A stretch of 21,663 bases of DNA from Planctomycetota bacterium. GTDB taxonomy: Bacteria > Planctomycetota > Planctomycetia > Pirellulales > UBA1268. The stretch lies in NCBI GenBank assembly GCA_003669255.1, contig QWPO01000141.1:1-21663 (forward strand). Reading direction: 5' to 3'. The notes under the pieces were generated by a model, which was not told the origin of the DNA, did no database searches, and saw nothing but the letters and a program-made list of their open reading frames with translations. Of this stretch, positions 14,505-21,663 are shown in pieces (position 1 is the stretch's first letter; the number at the start of each line of letters is the position of its first letter). A program made the position numbers and the translations under genes.

Positions 14505-15338
14505 TCACACCGCGGCCATCGCGGCCCGGGCAACCTCGACGCACTCACGAATCTCGGCGATCGGATCGTTCGGGTTCTCCTCGTATTCGATCGACAGGGC
14601 GCCGTCGGCCGGAAACTTCGCCTGCTCCAGGGCCGCGAACACGGCGGGCACGTCGATGTGGCCCTTGCCGAGAATCACCCCCTTCGTCTTGTCCTGCATG
14701 TCGGCGAAGTCCTTGAGGTGGATCCCGTAGAGGCGGCCCGCAAGGAGGCGGATCACCTCGGTCGGCTTCTCGCCGCTCCGTAGGAAATGGCCGAGGTCGG
14801 CGCAGGCTCCAATGCGGTTGTCGTGCTTCTCGATCGCGTCAAGCACGTCCACCGCCTTGTTGTAGCGATGGGTCGGCCCGTGATTGTGGATTGCGATCCG
14901 GATGTCGAACTCCTTGACGAGGTCGTCGAGGCTGGCGAACGAGTCGGGGTCGGGATCGGCACCGAGAATCGGGATGCCGGCCGCCTTGGCGAAGGTAAAG
15001 AGCTTTCGGTTTGCGGCGGCGTCATTCGTGAACCGACTCACGCCGTATGCCGAGATCGTCAGGCCGAGGTCGGTCACCTTCTTCTTCATCGCGTCGACCA
15101 CGGCCTGATCGTCGGTCACCGGGAACATGCCCGAATAGAACTCGACGAACTTCAGCCCCAGATCCTTCACATGCCCGAGCGCCTCGTCCACCGTGAAGCC
15201 GCGGAGCGAATACATCTGAATGCCGAGGTTGGGCGCGCCATCAGCCGCGGCGGCGAGGCCGCGTCGCGTCAGGGTAGCCGCCGCGACGGCCGCCGTCGTG
15301 GCGAGGAAGGAACGACGGCCGATGGTGACTGGGAGCAT
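14505..15338 (-). CDS. Tat-exported sugar phosphate isomerase/epimerase-like TIM barrel
   Basis: A 277-residue xylose-isomerase-like TIM-barrel protein (AP endonuclease family 2 fold). The N-terminus is a twin-arginine signal (GRRSFLATTAAVAAATL), so export in a folded state is expected. The barrel begins at NLGIQMYSLRG. Likely metal ligands are Glu66 (FVEFYSG), His151 and His153 (IHNHG), Asp181 (ADLGHF), His207 (GIHLKDF) and Glu251 (SIEYEEN). Relatives are abundant in Planctomycetes and several act on sugars or inositols; the substrate here is unknown. The ATG at 15338 has AGGAG ten bases upstream and starts the Tat signal. The frame continues open upstream to 15902, but this is antisense to proA. 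It is divergent from proA and tail-to-tail with folP. Confidence 0.9.
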   Translation of the reverse strand: MLPVTIGRRSFLATTAAVAAATLTRRGLAAAADGAPNLGIQMYSLRGFTVDEALGHVKDLGLKFVEFYSGMFPVTDDQAVVDAMKKKVTDLGLTISAYGVSRFTNDAAANRKLFTFAKAAGIPILGADPDPDSFASLDDLVKEFDIRIAIHNHGPTHRYNKAVDVLDAIEKHDNRIGACADLGHFLRSGEKPTEVIRLLAGRLYGIHLKDFADMQDKTKGVILGKGHIDVPAVFAALEQAKFPADGALSIEYEENPNDPIAEIRECVEVARAAMAAV

Positions 15339-15474
15339 GATGTCGTGACTCCTGGAATGCGTTGAAATGAAAGCCGACCGGCCGTGAGGCCGCGGGCGAA
15401 CTCCGCTGAACGCGGCATCTGGTGGTAGTTCGCCCCACGTCTCACGGCGTTGGGCTTGGACGGCGGCCGCGCCA

Positions 15475-15499
15475 GGTTCTTGGAGAACCCGTGTAAGAT
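15475..15499 (+). promoter_or_regulatory. inverted repeat and -10-like box before proA
   Basis: GGTTCT at 15475-15480 and AGAACC at 15484-15489 form a perfect inverted repeat around TGG. TAAGAT at 15494-15499 resembles a -10 element, 38 bases before the proA ATG. No convincing -35 is present. The repeat would overlap the -35 position, as an operator might. It lies in the 199-base divergent gap between the TIM-barrel gene and proA. Confidence 0.28.
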
Positions 15500-15537
15500 A
15501 TCGTTTTTCCGCCAAGCGTTCGCGCACACCACCCGCC

Positions 15538-16824
15538 ATGTCCATGACCTCTGCGTCCCTGCCCGCCGCCTCCCTCCACGACCACTGCCGCGGCATGGCC
15601 AGTCGGGCCCGCCGCGCCGCGATCGACCTCGCCGATGCCGTCGGCGAGCAGAAAGCCGCCTGCCTGAGGGCCGCGGCAGCACGGATCCGCCGCGATGTGG
15701 CCGAGATTCTCGCCGCGAATGCCCTCGATGTCGCCAACGCCCCGTCCTTCGGACTCACACCCGCCCAGGTCGATCGGCTCCTGCTCGACGAGAAGCGGGT
15801 TGAAGGGATCGCGGCCGGCGTCGAGGCGGTGGCTGCCCAGCCTGATCCCGTCGGCGAGGTGCTCGGCGAGGAGACGCGGCCGAACGGTCTGGTCGTTCGC
15901 AAAGTCCGCGTGCCGCTCGGCGTGGTTTTCTTCGTCTACGAGAGCCGGCCGAATGTCACGGCCGACGCCGCGGCCGTCGCCCTTGCCTCGGGCAACGCCA
16001 TCATCCTCCGCGGCGGCAAGGAGGCGGCCCACTCCAGTCGCCAGATCGTGGAGAGCATCCGTACGGCGATCGCCGAGAGCGGACTACCCGTCGATGCCGT
16101 GCAACTTGTCGACGTGACCGACCGCCAGGCCGTGGGCGAGTTTCTCTCGATGGACGACCTCATCGACATCGCCATCCCCCGAGGCGGCGAGGCCTTGATC
16201 CGTCGCGTCTGTTCCGAGGCGCGCATGCCCGTCCTCAAGCACTTCACGGGCAACTGTCACGTCTACATCGACAAGGCCGCCGACCTCGACATGGCCGAAA
16301 TGATCACCGTCAACGCCAAGTGCCACCGGATGGGCGTCTGCAATGCGGCCGAATCGCTGCTCGTGCACCGCGACGTGGCCGCCGCCTTCCTGCCACGGAT
16401 CGCCACGGCCCTCGCCGCGCGAGGTGTCGAGCTCGTAGGCGACGAGGCGACCAGGGAACTCGTGTCCGGGGCCGGCACGGCGACTGAGGCCGACTGGGCC
16501 ACCGAGTACCTTGGCCCGAAGATCTCGGTGGCCGTGGTCGAGTCGCTCGATGCCGCGATCGACCACATCAACCGCTTCGGCTCGCGCCACACCGACGCGA
16601 TCGTCACGGCCGACCCCGAGGCGGCCCGGCGGTTCGCGTCGCGAGTGGACACCGCCTGCGTGATGACCAACGCCAGCACGCGGTTCAACGATGGCGGCGA
16701 ACTCGGGCTCGGGGCCGAGATCGGCATCTCGACCGACAAACTCCACGCCCGCGGTCCCTGCGGCACCCGCGAACTCACCACGTACAAGTACATCGTCACC
16801 GGCACCGGCCACATTCGCTCATGA
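15538..16824 (+). CDS. proA: gamma-glutamyl phosphate reductase
   Basis: The second enzyme of proline synthesis, reducing gamma-glutamyl phosphate to glutamate semialdehyde with NADPH. The 428-residue length is normal. Seen motifs are VFFVYESRPNVT at 130-141, GNAIILRGGKEA at 152-163, NAKCHRMGVCNAAESLLVH at 259-277 with the catalytic Cys268, and the C-terminal FNDGGELGLGAEIGIST block at 383-399. The ATG at 15538 is chosen because it precedes the conserved region at the usual distance; a second ATG at 15544 is possible, and neither has a clear ribosome binding site. No proB lies in the window. The stop overlaps the start of a secreted prolyl oligopeptidase gene (ATGA), so the two are probably translated together. 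Confidence 0.96.
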   Translation: MSMTSASLPAASLHDHCRGMASRARRAAIDLADAVGEQKAACLRAAAARIRRDVAEILAANALDVANAPSFGLTPAQVDRLLLDEKRVEGIAAGVEAVAAQPDPVGEVLGEETRPNGLVVRKVRVPLGVVFFVYESRPNVTADAAAVALASGNAIILRGGKEAAHSSRQIVESIRTAIAESGLPVDAVQLVDVTDRQAVGEFLSMDDLIDIAIPRGGEALIRRVCSEARMPVLKHFTGNCHVYIDKAADLDMAEMITVNAKCHRMGVCNAAESLLVHRDVAAAFLPRIATALAARGVELVGDEATRELVSGAGTATEADWATEYLGPKISVAVVESLDAAIDHINRFGSRHTDAIVTADPEAARRFASRVDTACVMTNASTRFNDGGELGLGAEIGISTDKLHARGPCGTRELTTYKYIVTGTGHIRS

Positions 16825-18923
16825 ACCGTATTCTCCTCCTCTGCCTCGGACTCCTGATGACACCCGCGTTTGCCGCCCAGCCCGACGCCCCCGCCGAAGA
16901 CTCGCACCTCTGGCTGGAGGACGTGACCGGCGAGAAGCAACTCGCCTGGGTCCGCGAACGGAATACCGAGAGCACGCAGGCCCTGACCAGCGGCACCGGC
17001 TTCGCCGCAATCGAGCAGCGCATCCTTGCGATCCTCAACTCCAAGGAGCGGATTCCGGCCGTCACGAAGATCGGCGACCGCTACTACAACTTCTGGCGCG
17101 ACGCAGCCAACCCGAAGGGCATTTGGCGGAGCACCACGATTGACGAATATCGCAAGGCGGAACCGGCGTGGGAGACGGTGATCGACGTGGATGCCCTCGC
17201 GAAGGCTGAGCATGAAAACTGGGTCTGGCACGGGGCGACGGTGCTTGAACCCGAAGACCGCGTGTGCCTCATCTCGCTGTCGCGGGGCGGGGCCGATGCC
17301 GACGTGGTCCGCGAGTTTGACCTCGACCGTAAGGCCTTCGTGGATGACGGCTTCTCGCTACCGGAGGCCAAGAGCCGCGTCGCGTGGCGGGGCAGGGAAA
17401 GCCTGTTTGTGGCAACCGACTTCGGCCCGGGGTCGCTCACGACGTCGGGCTATCCGAGGACAGTCCGCGAGTGGACAAGGGGCACGCCGCTGCCGCAGGC
17501 CGAGCTCGTCTTCGAGGGGCAGCCGACCGACATGGCGGTGGGGGCCTCACGCGATCTCACCCCCGGCTTCGAACGGGATTTTTTCGTTCGCCAGATCACC
17601 TTCTGGACGAACGAGTTTTTTCTACGGCGCGGCGGCCACCTGATCAAGATCGACAAGCCCGATGATGCCAACGCCTCCGTGCACCGCGAGTGGCTGCTGA
17701 TCGAACTCCGCTCGCCCTGGACGGTCGAGGAGGCGACGTATCCCGCCGGGGCACTGCTCGCCGCCAACTTCGAGGCGTTTCTGAAAGGTGACCGCACGCT
17801 GCATGTGCTCTTTGAGCCGACCGACCGCACCTCACTCGCCGCCTGGGCCGGCACGCGCAACCACATCCTGCTGACCACGCTCGACAACGTGCGAAACCGA
17901 ATCTCCGTGCTCACGTTCACGGATGGCACTTGGCTGCGCGCGCCGCTCACCGGCGTGCCTGACATCGGCACGGCCACCGTCTCTCCCGTGGACGAGATCG
18001 AGTCCGACGACTACTGGCTGGTGACGTCGAGCCCGCTCGAGCCGTCGACGCTCTCCCTCGGTTCGGCCGCGACGCCCGCGAAGGTCCCAGAAAAGCTCAA
18101 GCAGACGCCGGCCTTCTTCGACGCGTCGGGCATGAAAGTCGAGCAGCACGAGGCCGTGTCGAAGGACGGCACACGGATCCCTTACTTCCAGATCGGCCGC
18201 GCCGACCTGCCGGCCGACGGCTCCACGCCCACGCTGCTCTACGGCTACGGCGGCTTCGAGATCCCGCTCCTCCCCGGCTACAGTCCCGCATCGGGAGTCG
18301 CCTGGCTCGAGAAGGGCCATGCCTACGTGATCGCCAACATCCGAGGCGGTGGCGAGTTTGGCCCCCGCTGGCATCAGGCGGCGCTCAAGGAAAAGCGGCA
18401 CCGGTCCTATGAGGATTTTGCCGCCGTCGCGGAGGATCTCATCGCCCGCAAGGTCACCTCACCTTCCCATCTCGGCATCATGGGGGGCAGCAACGGTGGC
18501 CTCCTGATGGGCAACATGCTCACGTTGCGACCCGAACTCTTTAACGCGGTCGTCTGCCAGGTGCCGCTGCTCGACATGCGGCGGTTCAACAAACTCCTCG
18601 CCGGCGCGAGCTGGATGGGCGAGTACGGCGACCCCGACAAGCCCGAGGAGTGGGCCTTCATACGTGGCTTTTCCCCGTACCACAACCTGGCCCGCGATCA
18701 CGAGTATCCGCCGATCCTGATCACGACCTCGACGCGGGACGACCGCGTGCATCCCGGCCACGCGCGGAAGATGACGGCGCGTCTGCTGGAGTATGGCAAG
18801 CCGGTGCTCTACTACGAGAACATCGAAGGGGGCCATGGCGGCGCCGCCGACAACAAGCAGAAGGCGTTCATGGACGCCTTGGGCTGGACGTTCCTCGATC
18901 GTGAACTCACGGACGCACGCTGA
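16821..18923 (+). CDS. secreted prolyl oligopeptidase family (S9A) serine peptidase
   Basis: A 700-residue exported peptidase of the POP family, which cleaves short peptides, commonly after proline. A Sec signal peptide ends at about residue 18 (LLMTPAFA before AQP). The N-terminal and beta-propeller part runs to about 430, with the typical opening HLWLEDVTGEKQLAWVRERN. The alpha/beta-hydrolase domain follows, with LLYGYGGFE at 472-480, NIRGGGEFG at 506-514, nucleophile Ser557 in GGSNGG, the acid in STRDDRVHP at 637-645 and His672 in EGGHGG. All catalytic elements are present. It overlaps proA by four bases and, at its 3' end, the convergent nnrE gene by 17 bases. True substrate preference, prolyl or other, cannot be read from the sequence. 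Confidence 0.93.
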   Translation: MNRILLLCLGLLMTPAFAAQPDAPAEDSHLWLEDVTGEKQLAWVRERNTESTQALTSGTGFAAIEQRILAILNSKERIPAVTKIGDRYYNFWRDAANPKGIWRSTTIDEYRKAEPAWETVIDVDALAKAEHENWVWHGATVLEPEDRVCLISLSRGGADADVVREFDLDRKAFVDDGFSLPEAKSRVAWRGRESLFVATDFGPGSLTTSGYPRTVREWTRGTPLPQAELVFEGQPTDMAVGASRDLTPGFERDFFVRQITFWTNEFFLRRGGHLIKIDKPDDANASVHREWLLIELRSPWTVEEATYPAGALLAANFEAFLKGDRTLHVLFEPTDRTSLAAWAGTRNHILLTTLDNVRNRISVLTFTDGTWLRAPLTGVPDIGTATVSPVDEIESDDYWLVTSSPLEPSTLSLGSAATPAKVPEKLKQTPAFFDASGMKVEQHEAVSKDGTRIPYFQIGRADLPADGSTPTLLYGYGGFEIPLLPGYSPASGVAWLEKGHAYVIANIRGGGEFGPRWHQAALKEKRHRSYEDFAAVAEDLIARKVTSPSHLGIMGGSNGGLLMGNMLTLRPELFNAVVCQVPLLDMRRFNKLLAGASWMGEYGDPDKPEEWAFIRGFSPYHNLARDHEYPPILITTSTRDDRVHPGHARKMTARLLEYGKPVLYYENIEGGHGGAADNKQKAFMDALGWTFLDRELTDAR

Positions 18924-19599
18924 ACCGCCGAAGGAGCGCGGCCGGCGCGCCGATTCCGAGGACGTGGACCGTGCCGGTGAACGCTGCGGCTGAGGGATTC
19001 GCGAAGCCTGCCTTCTCGGCCACGAAGGTGGCGGTGAGGTCGGCCCGCACGCACGGTCCCGCCGCTGCGCCCGTGTCGGCGTCGAGCCCCGATGGCAGAT
19101 CGACCGCCAGCACCCGTGCCGCGACATCGACAGCGGCGGCCCGCATGTCGTTGATTGCCGTGATCGCGATCGCGATGGCGCCTCGTGGCGGGCCCACCGC
19201 GCCCGTGCCGAGCAGGGCATCGACGATCCATGCCGCTCCGGCAAGTTCCCGTCGCCACGCCTCCTCGTCGGCTGTGGCCAGGCAGATGATCGACGAGCCG
19301 CTTCGCTCGACGATCCGGAGGTTGATCGCGGCATCGCCGGCATAGGCCTCGGGTGCGGCGGCCAACAGCACCCGTACCTGATGCCCGGCGGCCTCGAGAT
19401 GCCTCGCGATCACGAAGCCGTCGCCGCCGTTGTTGCCCCGGCCGCAGGCGATGGCGACCGGGCCCGCGATGCCCTGCGCCTCAAGCAACCGGGCGGTATT
19501 CGCTCCGGCGTTCTCCATCAGCACGACACTCGGGACGCTGTACTCCTCGACGGCGAGGCGATCGAGTTCGCGAACTCCCTGTCTTGCCAGCCTTGCCAT
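18907..19599 (-). CDS. nnrE: NAD(P)H-hydrate epimerase (YjeF N-terminal domain)
   Basis: This enzyme interconverts R and S forms of damaged, hydrated NAD(P)H so that the dehydratase can repair them. The 230-residue protein is a YjeF_N domain only. Motifs are the opening REL-DRLAVEEY stretch at 10-20, LMENAG at 27-32, GRGNNGGDGF at 53-62, VDALLGTG at 126-133 and DLPSGLDADTG at 167-177. In many bacteria this domain is fused to the NnrD dehydratase; no dehydratase is fused here or visible in the window. The ATG at 19599 has GGGAGG nine bases upstream; a GTG two codons earlier (19605) is too close to that site. Its 3' end overlaps the peptidase gene on the other strand by 17 bases, and it is divergent from the porin gene. 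Confidence 0.92.
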   Translation of the reverse strand: MARLARQGVRELDRLAVEEYSVPSVVLMENAGANTARLLEAQGIAGPVAIACGRGNNGGDGFVIARHLEAAGHQVRVLLAAAPEAYAGDAAINLRIVERSGSSIICLATADEEAWRRELAGAAWIVDALLGTGAVGPPRGAIAIAITAINDMRAAAVDVAARVLAVDLPSGLDADTGAAAGPCVRADLTATFVAEKAGFANPSAAAFTGTVHVLGIGAPAALLRRFSVRP

Positions 19600-19680
19600 G
19601 CCCACCAGCCTCCCGTTGCCGACTCTTCAAAACTCCCAAGGCGCCCGTACTAACTCTGGAGGCGACTGGGGTATTTGAAC

Positions 19681-19711
19681 CGATCGTGTCGATTGTGCCG
19701 ATCATAGCGAT
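19681..19711 (+). repeat. four 9-base direct repeats at the porin start
   Basis: CGAT recurs at 19681, 19690, 19699 and 19708, exactly nine bases apart, each followed by a related pentamer (CGTGT, TGTGC, CATAG, GTGCC). The run sits between nnrE and the porin and ends at the porin GTG. It is outside the coding region of both genes. The regular spacing suggests a regulator-binding iteration, though chance cannot be excluded with such short units. Confidence 0.45.
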
Positions 19712-21109
19712 GTGCCGAGGTGCCTCCTTACAGCCGCTTGGATCGGACTGCTCGCGTTTCTGCTGGCGGGGACGCGGATGGCTGCGCGCGGAGCGGAGCC
19801 GGAGACCAGCAGCCCCTCTGCCGAGGAGCGAATCGCGGCCCTCGAGCAGTCGCTCGGCAAGCTCAACGCCGCCGCCGAGAAGAAGAAAAGGGACGACGCC
19901 AAGAAACCCTCGCTGACTATCTCCGGTCAGGTCCAGGCCGACAACGTCTACTTCGGCCAGGACGAAGAGAGCCGCGTGGACGTCGGCGACCTCCAGGACG
20001 GCTCCCAGTTTCGCCGCCTTCGGCTCGGCGCCCGCGGCACGAGCTTCGGGGTGCTCGACTATTCGCTCGGCGTTGACTTCGCGCTGGCCAACCAGCCGAG
20101 TTACCTCGACAACTACATCGAATGGAAGGATCTGCCGTATCTGCAGCACATACGGGCGGGCCACTACTTTGAGCCCTTCTCGCTCGAGCGGGTCACGCAG
20201 AACCGCAACAACACGTTCATGGAGCGTTCGCTCGTCGACACGTTCGCCCCCGCCCGCAACATGGGTGTGATGGCCTACGGCAACACCGAGAACGAACGGG
20301 CGACCTGGGCGATAGGAACATTTCGCACCAACAGCGACAACATTGGCAACGACTCGTTCGACAGCGGGCAGGCCCTCACCATGCGCGGAACGACGCTCCC
20401 CTGGTGGGACGAGGCCAGCGACGGCCGCTTCTATCTCCATCTCGGCGGCGCGTACAGCTACCGCGACGCCTACCAGGGCCGGGTCCGTTTCCGAAACACG
20501 CCTGAAATCCGCAAGCAGCAACCGGCGAACGTCTTCGGCCCCGTAGGGCCGCCGTCGCCGAGTAACTACATCAACGACGCCCCGGGGCCATTCGCCCCGA
20601 TCTTCGTCGACACCGGCTTCATCGCCGCCGACCACTTCCAACTCTTCGACCCGGAGTTCGCCCTGATCCTCGGGCCGCTCTCGCTGCAGTCGGAATACGC
20701 CTTCGCCGTCGTCGACCAGATCGGCGGCCCCAGCCTGTTCTTCAACGGCTACATGGCCCAGTTGAGCTACTTCCTCACCGGCGAGCACCGGCCCTACGAC
20801 CGGCGGCTCGGCATTCACGACCGCGTGAAACCGTTCGAGGACTTTTTCCGGGTGCGGACGAAGTCGCGCGGAATTCAGACCGGCCTCGGGGCCTGGGAAG
20901 TCGCGGCCCGGTTCTCAAACATCGTGCTGAACGACAAGAACATTCAGGGGAACAACCTGACCGACTTCACCGTCGGCCTCAACTGGTACCTCAACCCCTA
21001 CACCCGCTGGAAGTTCAACTACATCCGGGCCTTCCTGGAAGACACCAAGACGAACAAGGGCAACAGCATGACCGACGCCTACGGCATGCGGATCGACTTC
21101 GACTTCTGA
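19712..21109 (+). CDS. OprP/OprO-type outer-membrane porin
   Basis: A 465-residue beta-barrel porin of the phosphate-selective OprO/OprP family. After a signal peptide (hydrophobic ITAAWIGLLAFLLAG-like stretch near residues 5-20, end near ARGAEP) comes a coiled coil at about 36-62 (EERIAALEQSLGKLNAAAEKK), which is frequent in planctomycete porins. The barrel then has the family blocks FRRLRLGARG at 100-109, DNYIEWKDLPYLQHIRAGH at 133-151, EPFSLER at 154-160, FMERSLVDTFAPARNMGV at 169-186 and a C-terminal strand ending in Phe (DAYGMRIDFDF). That terminal Phe is the usual BAM recognition signal. An in-frame TGA at 19676-19678 limits the frame and the GTG at 19712 starts the signal peptide; no Shine-Dalgarno site is evident. 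The transported solute is unknown. Confidence 0.88.
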   Translation: MPRCLLTAAWIGLLAFLLAGTRMAARGAEPETSSPSAEERIAALEQSLGKLNAAAEKKKRDDAKKPSLTISGQVQADNVYFGQDEESRVDVGDLQDGSQFRRLRLGARGTSFGVLDYSLGVDFALANQPSYLDNYIEWKDLPYLQHIRAGHYFEPFSLERVTQNRNNTFMERSLVDTFAPARNMGVMAYGNTENERATWAIGTFRTNSDNIGNDSFDSGQALTMRGTTLPWWDEASDGRFYLHLGGAYSYRDAYQGRVRFRNTPEIRKQQPANVFGPVGPPSPSNYINDAPGPFAPIFVDTGFIAADHFQLFDPEFALILGPLSLQSEYAFAVVDQIGGPSLFFNGYMAQLSYFLTGEHRPYDRRLGIHDRVKPFEDFFRVRTKSRGIQTGLGAWEVAARFSNIVLNDKNIQGNNLTDFTVGLNWYLNPYTRWKFNYIRAFLEDTKTNKGNSMTDAYGMRIDFDF

Positions 21110-21362
21110 ATACGTCTTCTGGAAGACCACGAGCGGAGGCCAGGACATCACCACGATTCGGCAACGGCACTGGACCATGGCGACCATGCTCGTCGCGACG
21201 ACGGTCGCACTCAACGCGACGGCGCCCGGAAACGACGCCGAGCGAAAAGCCAAGCCAGCCTGAGTCTCTCACAAGACGTGGGTCCGGATTTGGGGAGGAC
21301 GTCAGTAATCAACAATCAACATGGTCAGCGGCGGGCCCCGCAAGATTCGTCGACCGCTCCAG

Positions 21363-21663
21363 TCAGAGCAGCTGCCAGCCAGCCGTAGGTGTCCAGCGGT
21401 AGCGCTCTCCCGCTTCCTCGACCACGAGCCGAAGCCAGTTGTGGGTGACGAGATCCCGCACGCCTGAGTGCCGACTGAGAATGTCGGCAACTCGCTCCCG
21501 GCTGGCCTCGATGATGACCGTGAGTCGCAGCGGCTCATGCTGCAGTTTGGTGCCATCGTGAACCGCCTGCCAGGGGAGGCCAACCCGCAGGTCGCCACCG
21601 TTCCCCTCAAGGATGCCAAACTGACCCACCACGTCGTGAATGACTTTGCTTCCGCTGCCGAAG
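21363..21663 (-). CDS. dabA: DabA (DUF2309/UPF0753) inorganic-carbon transporter subunit, C-terminal part
   Basis: The frame enters from the right edge and ends at a TGA at 21363-21365, giving the last 100 residues. They match the C-terminal region of DUF2309 proteins: GSGSKVIHDVVGQFGILEGN, then GGDLRVGLPWQAVHDG, then HEPLRLTVIIEASRERV and a final segment with a conserved Asn-Trp before the end. Characterised DabA is a zinc-containing, carbonic-anhydrase-like subunit that works with the membrane subunit DabB to accumulate dissolved inorganic carbon. The catalytic region lies outside the window. The gene points toward the porin, with 253 bases between their stops. A dabB gene would be expected beyond the right edge but cannot be seen. 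Confidence 0.85.
   Translation of the reverse strand, partial: FGSGSKVIHDVVGQFGILEGNGGDLRVGLPWQAVHDGTKLQHEPLRLTVIIEASRERVADILSRHSGVRDLVTHNWLRLVVEEAGERYRWTPTAGWQLL

Noticed and set aside
15339..15902. N-terminal extension of the TIM-barrel protein (frame open to 15902)
   Set aside because: The twin-arginine signal begins at 15338, where a protein start is expected, and the upstream part is antisense to proA.
19481..20818. 445-codon open frame on the minus strand
   Set aside because: It is antisense to the porin and crosses the nnrE start region; no signal, domain or ribosome binding site supports it.
21177..21263. 28-codon frame (starts MATMLVATTVALNATA) between the porin and dabA
   Set aside because: It looks a little like a signal peptide, but it is very short, has no ribosome binding site and no recognisable partner. 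The rest of the 21110-21362 gap shows no gene; a decayed gene remnant is possible but unproven.
1..21663. tRNA, rRNA, riboswitch, insertion sequence, prophage or toxin-antitoxin genes
   Set aside because: I looked on both strands for these and saw no supporting motif; almost all the sequence is accounted for by housekeeping genes and the short gaps described.

Overview
The window looks like a chromosomal segment of a GC-rich planctomycete, probably of the Pirellulales type. The evidence is a DUF1559 prepilin-like protein (a family greatly expanded in Planctomycetes) directly behind a PEP-CTERM-type protein end, outer-membrane lipoproteins of the BamD and LptE type, an OprP/OprO-type porin with a periplasmic coiled coil, a Tat-exported sugar-isomerase-like TIM barrel, and many GTG starts with weak Shine-Dalgarno sites. 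Species-level assignment is not possible from this reading.

Layout. Positions 1-1212 hold the end of a PEP-CTERM protein overlapped by a DUF1559 gene. An RluA-type pseudouridine synthase follows on the minus strand (1351-2355). From 2489 to 13432 runs a tightly packed plus-strand block: purA, uppS, cdsA, then after a 116-base gap a phoH-like gene, a PgpH-type HD phosphodiesterase, ybeY, a CorC/CNNM-like protein, recO, a BamD-like lipoprotein and an LptE-like lipoprotein. Many junctions overlap by 1-31 bases. folP (plus) meets a TIM-barrel gene (minus) tail to tail with 5 bases between them. proA is divergent from the TIM-barrel gene and is coupled by an ATGA overlap to a secreted S9A prolyl oligopeptidase, whose 3' end overlaps nnrE (minus). 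A porin gene diverges from nnrE, and the window ends in the C-terminal 100 codons of dabA (minus).

How the genes fit together. The long block combines nucleotide synthesis (purA), lipid carrier and phospholipid synthesis (uppS, cdsA), RNA and ribosome maturation (phoH-like, ybeY), probable c-di-AMP turnover (PgpH type), recombination repair (recO) and outer-membrane assembly (BamD-like, LptE-like). Its order mixes the phoH-pgpH-ybeY arrangement known from Firmicutes with the ybeY-corC arrangement known from Proteobacteria.

Non-coding structure. Two intergenic arrays (1234-1355 and 13469-13580) carry GTAG-headed palindromes built on AGGTT/AACCT. They resemble REP/BIME elements, and one supplies the stop codon of the pseudouridine synthase. 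A 9-base direct repeat precedes the porin start, and candidate promoters lie before purA and phoH. I see no rRNA, tRNA, CRISPR-Cas, insertion sequence or prophage, and no convincing wholly new multi-gene system. The least explained signals are the REP-like arrays, the CorC homologue without its usual ion-site motifs, and the porin iterons.
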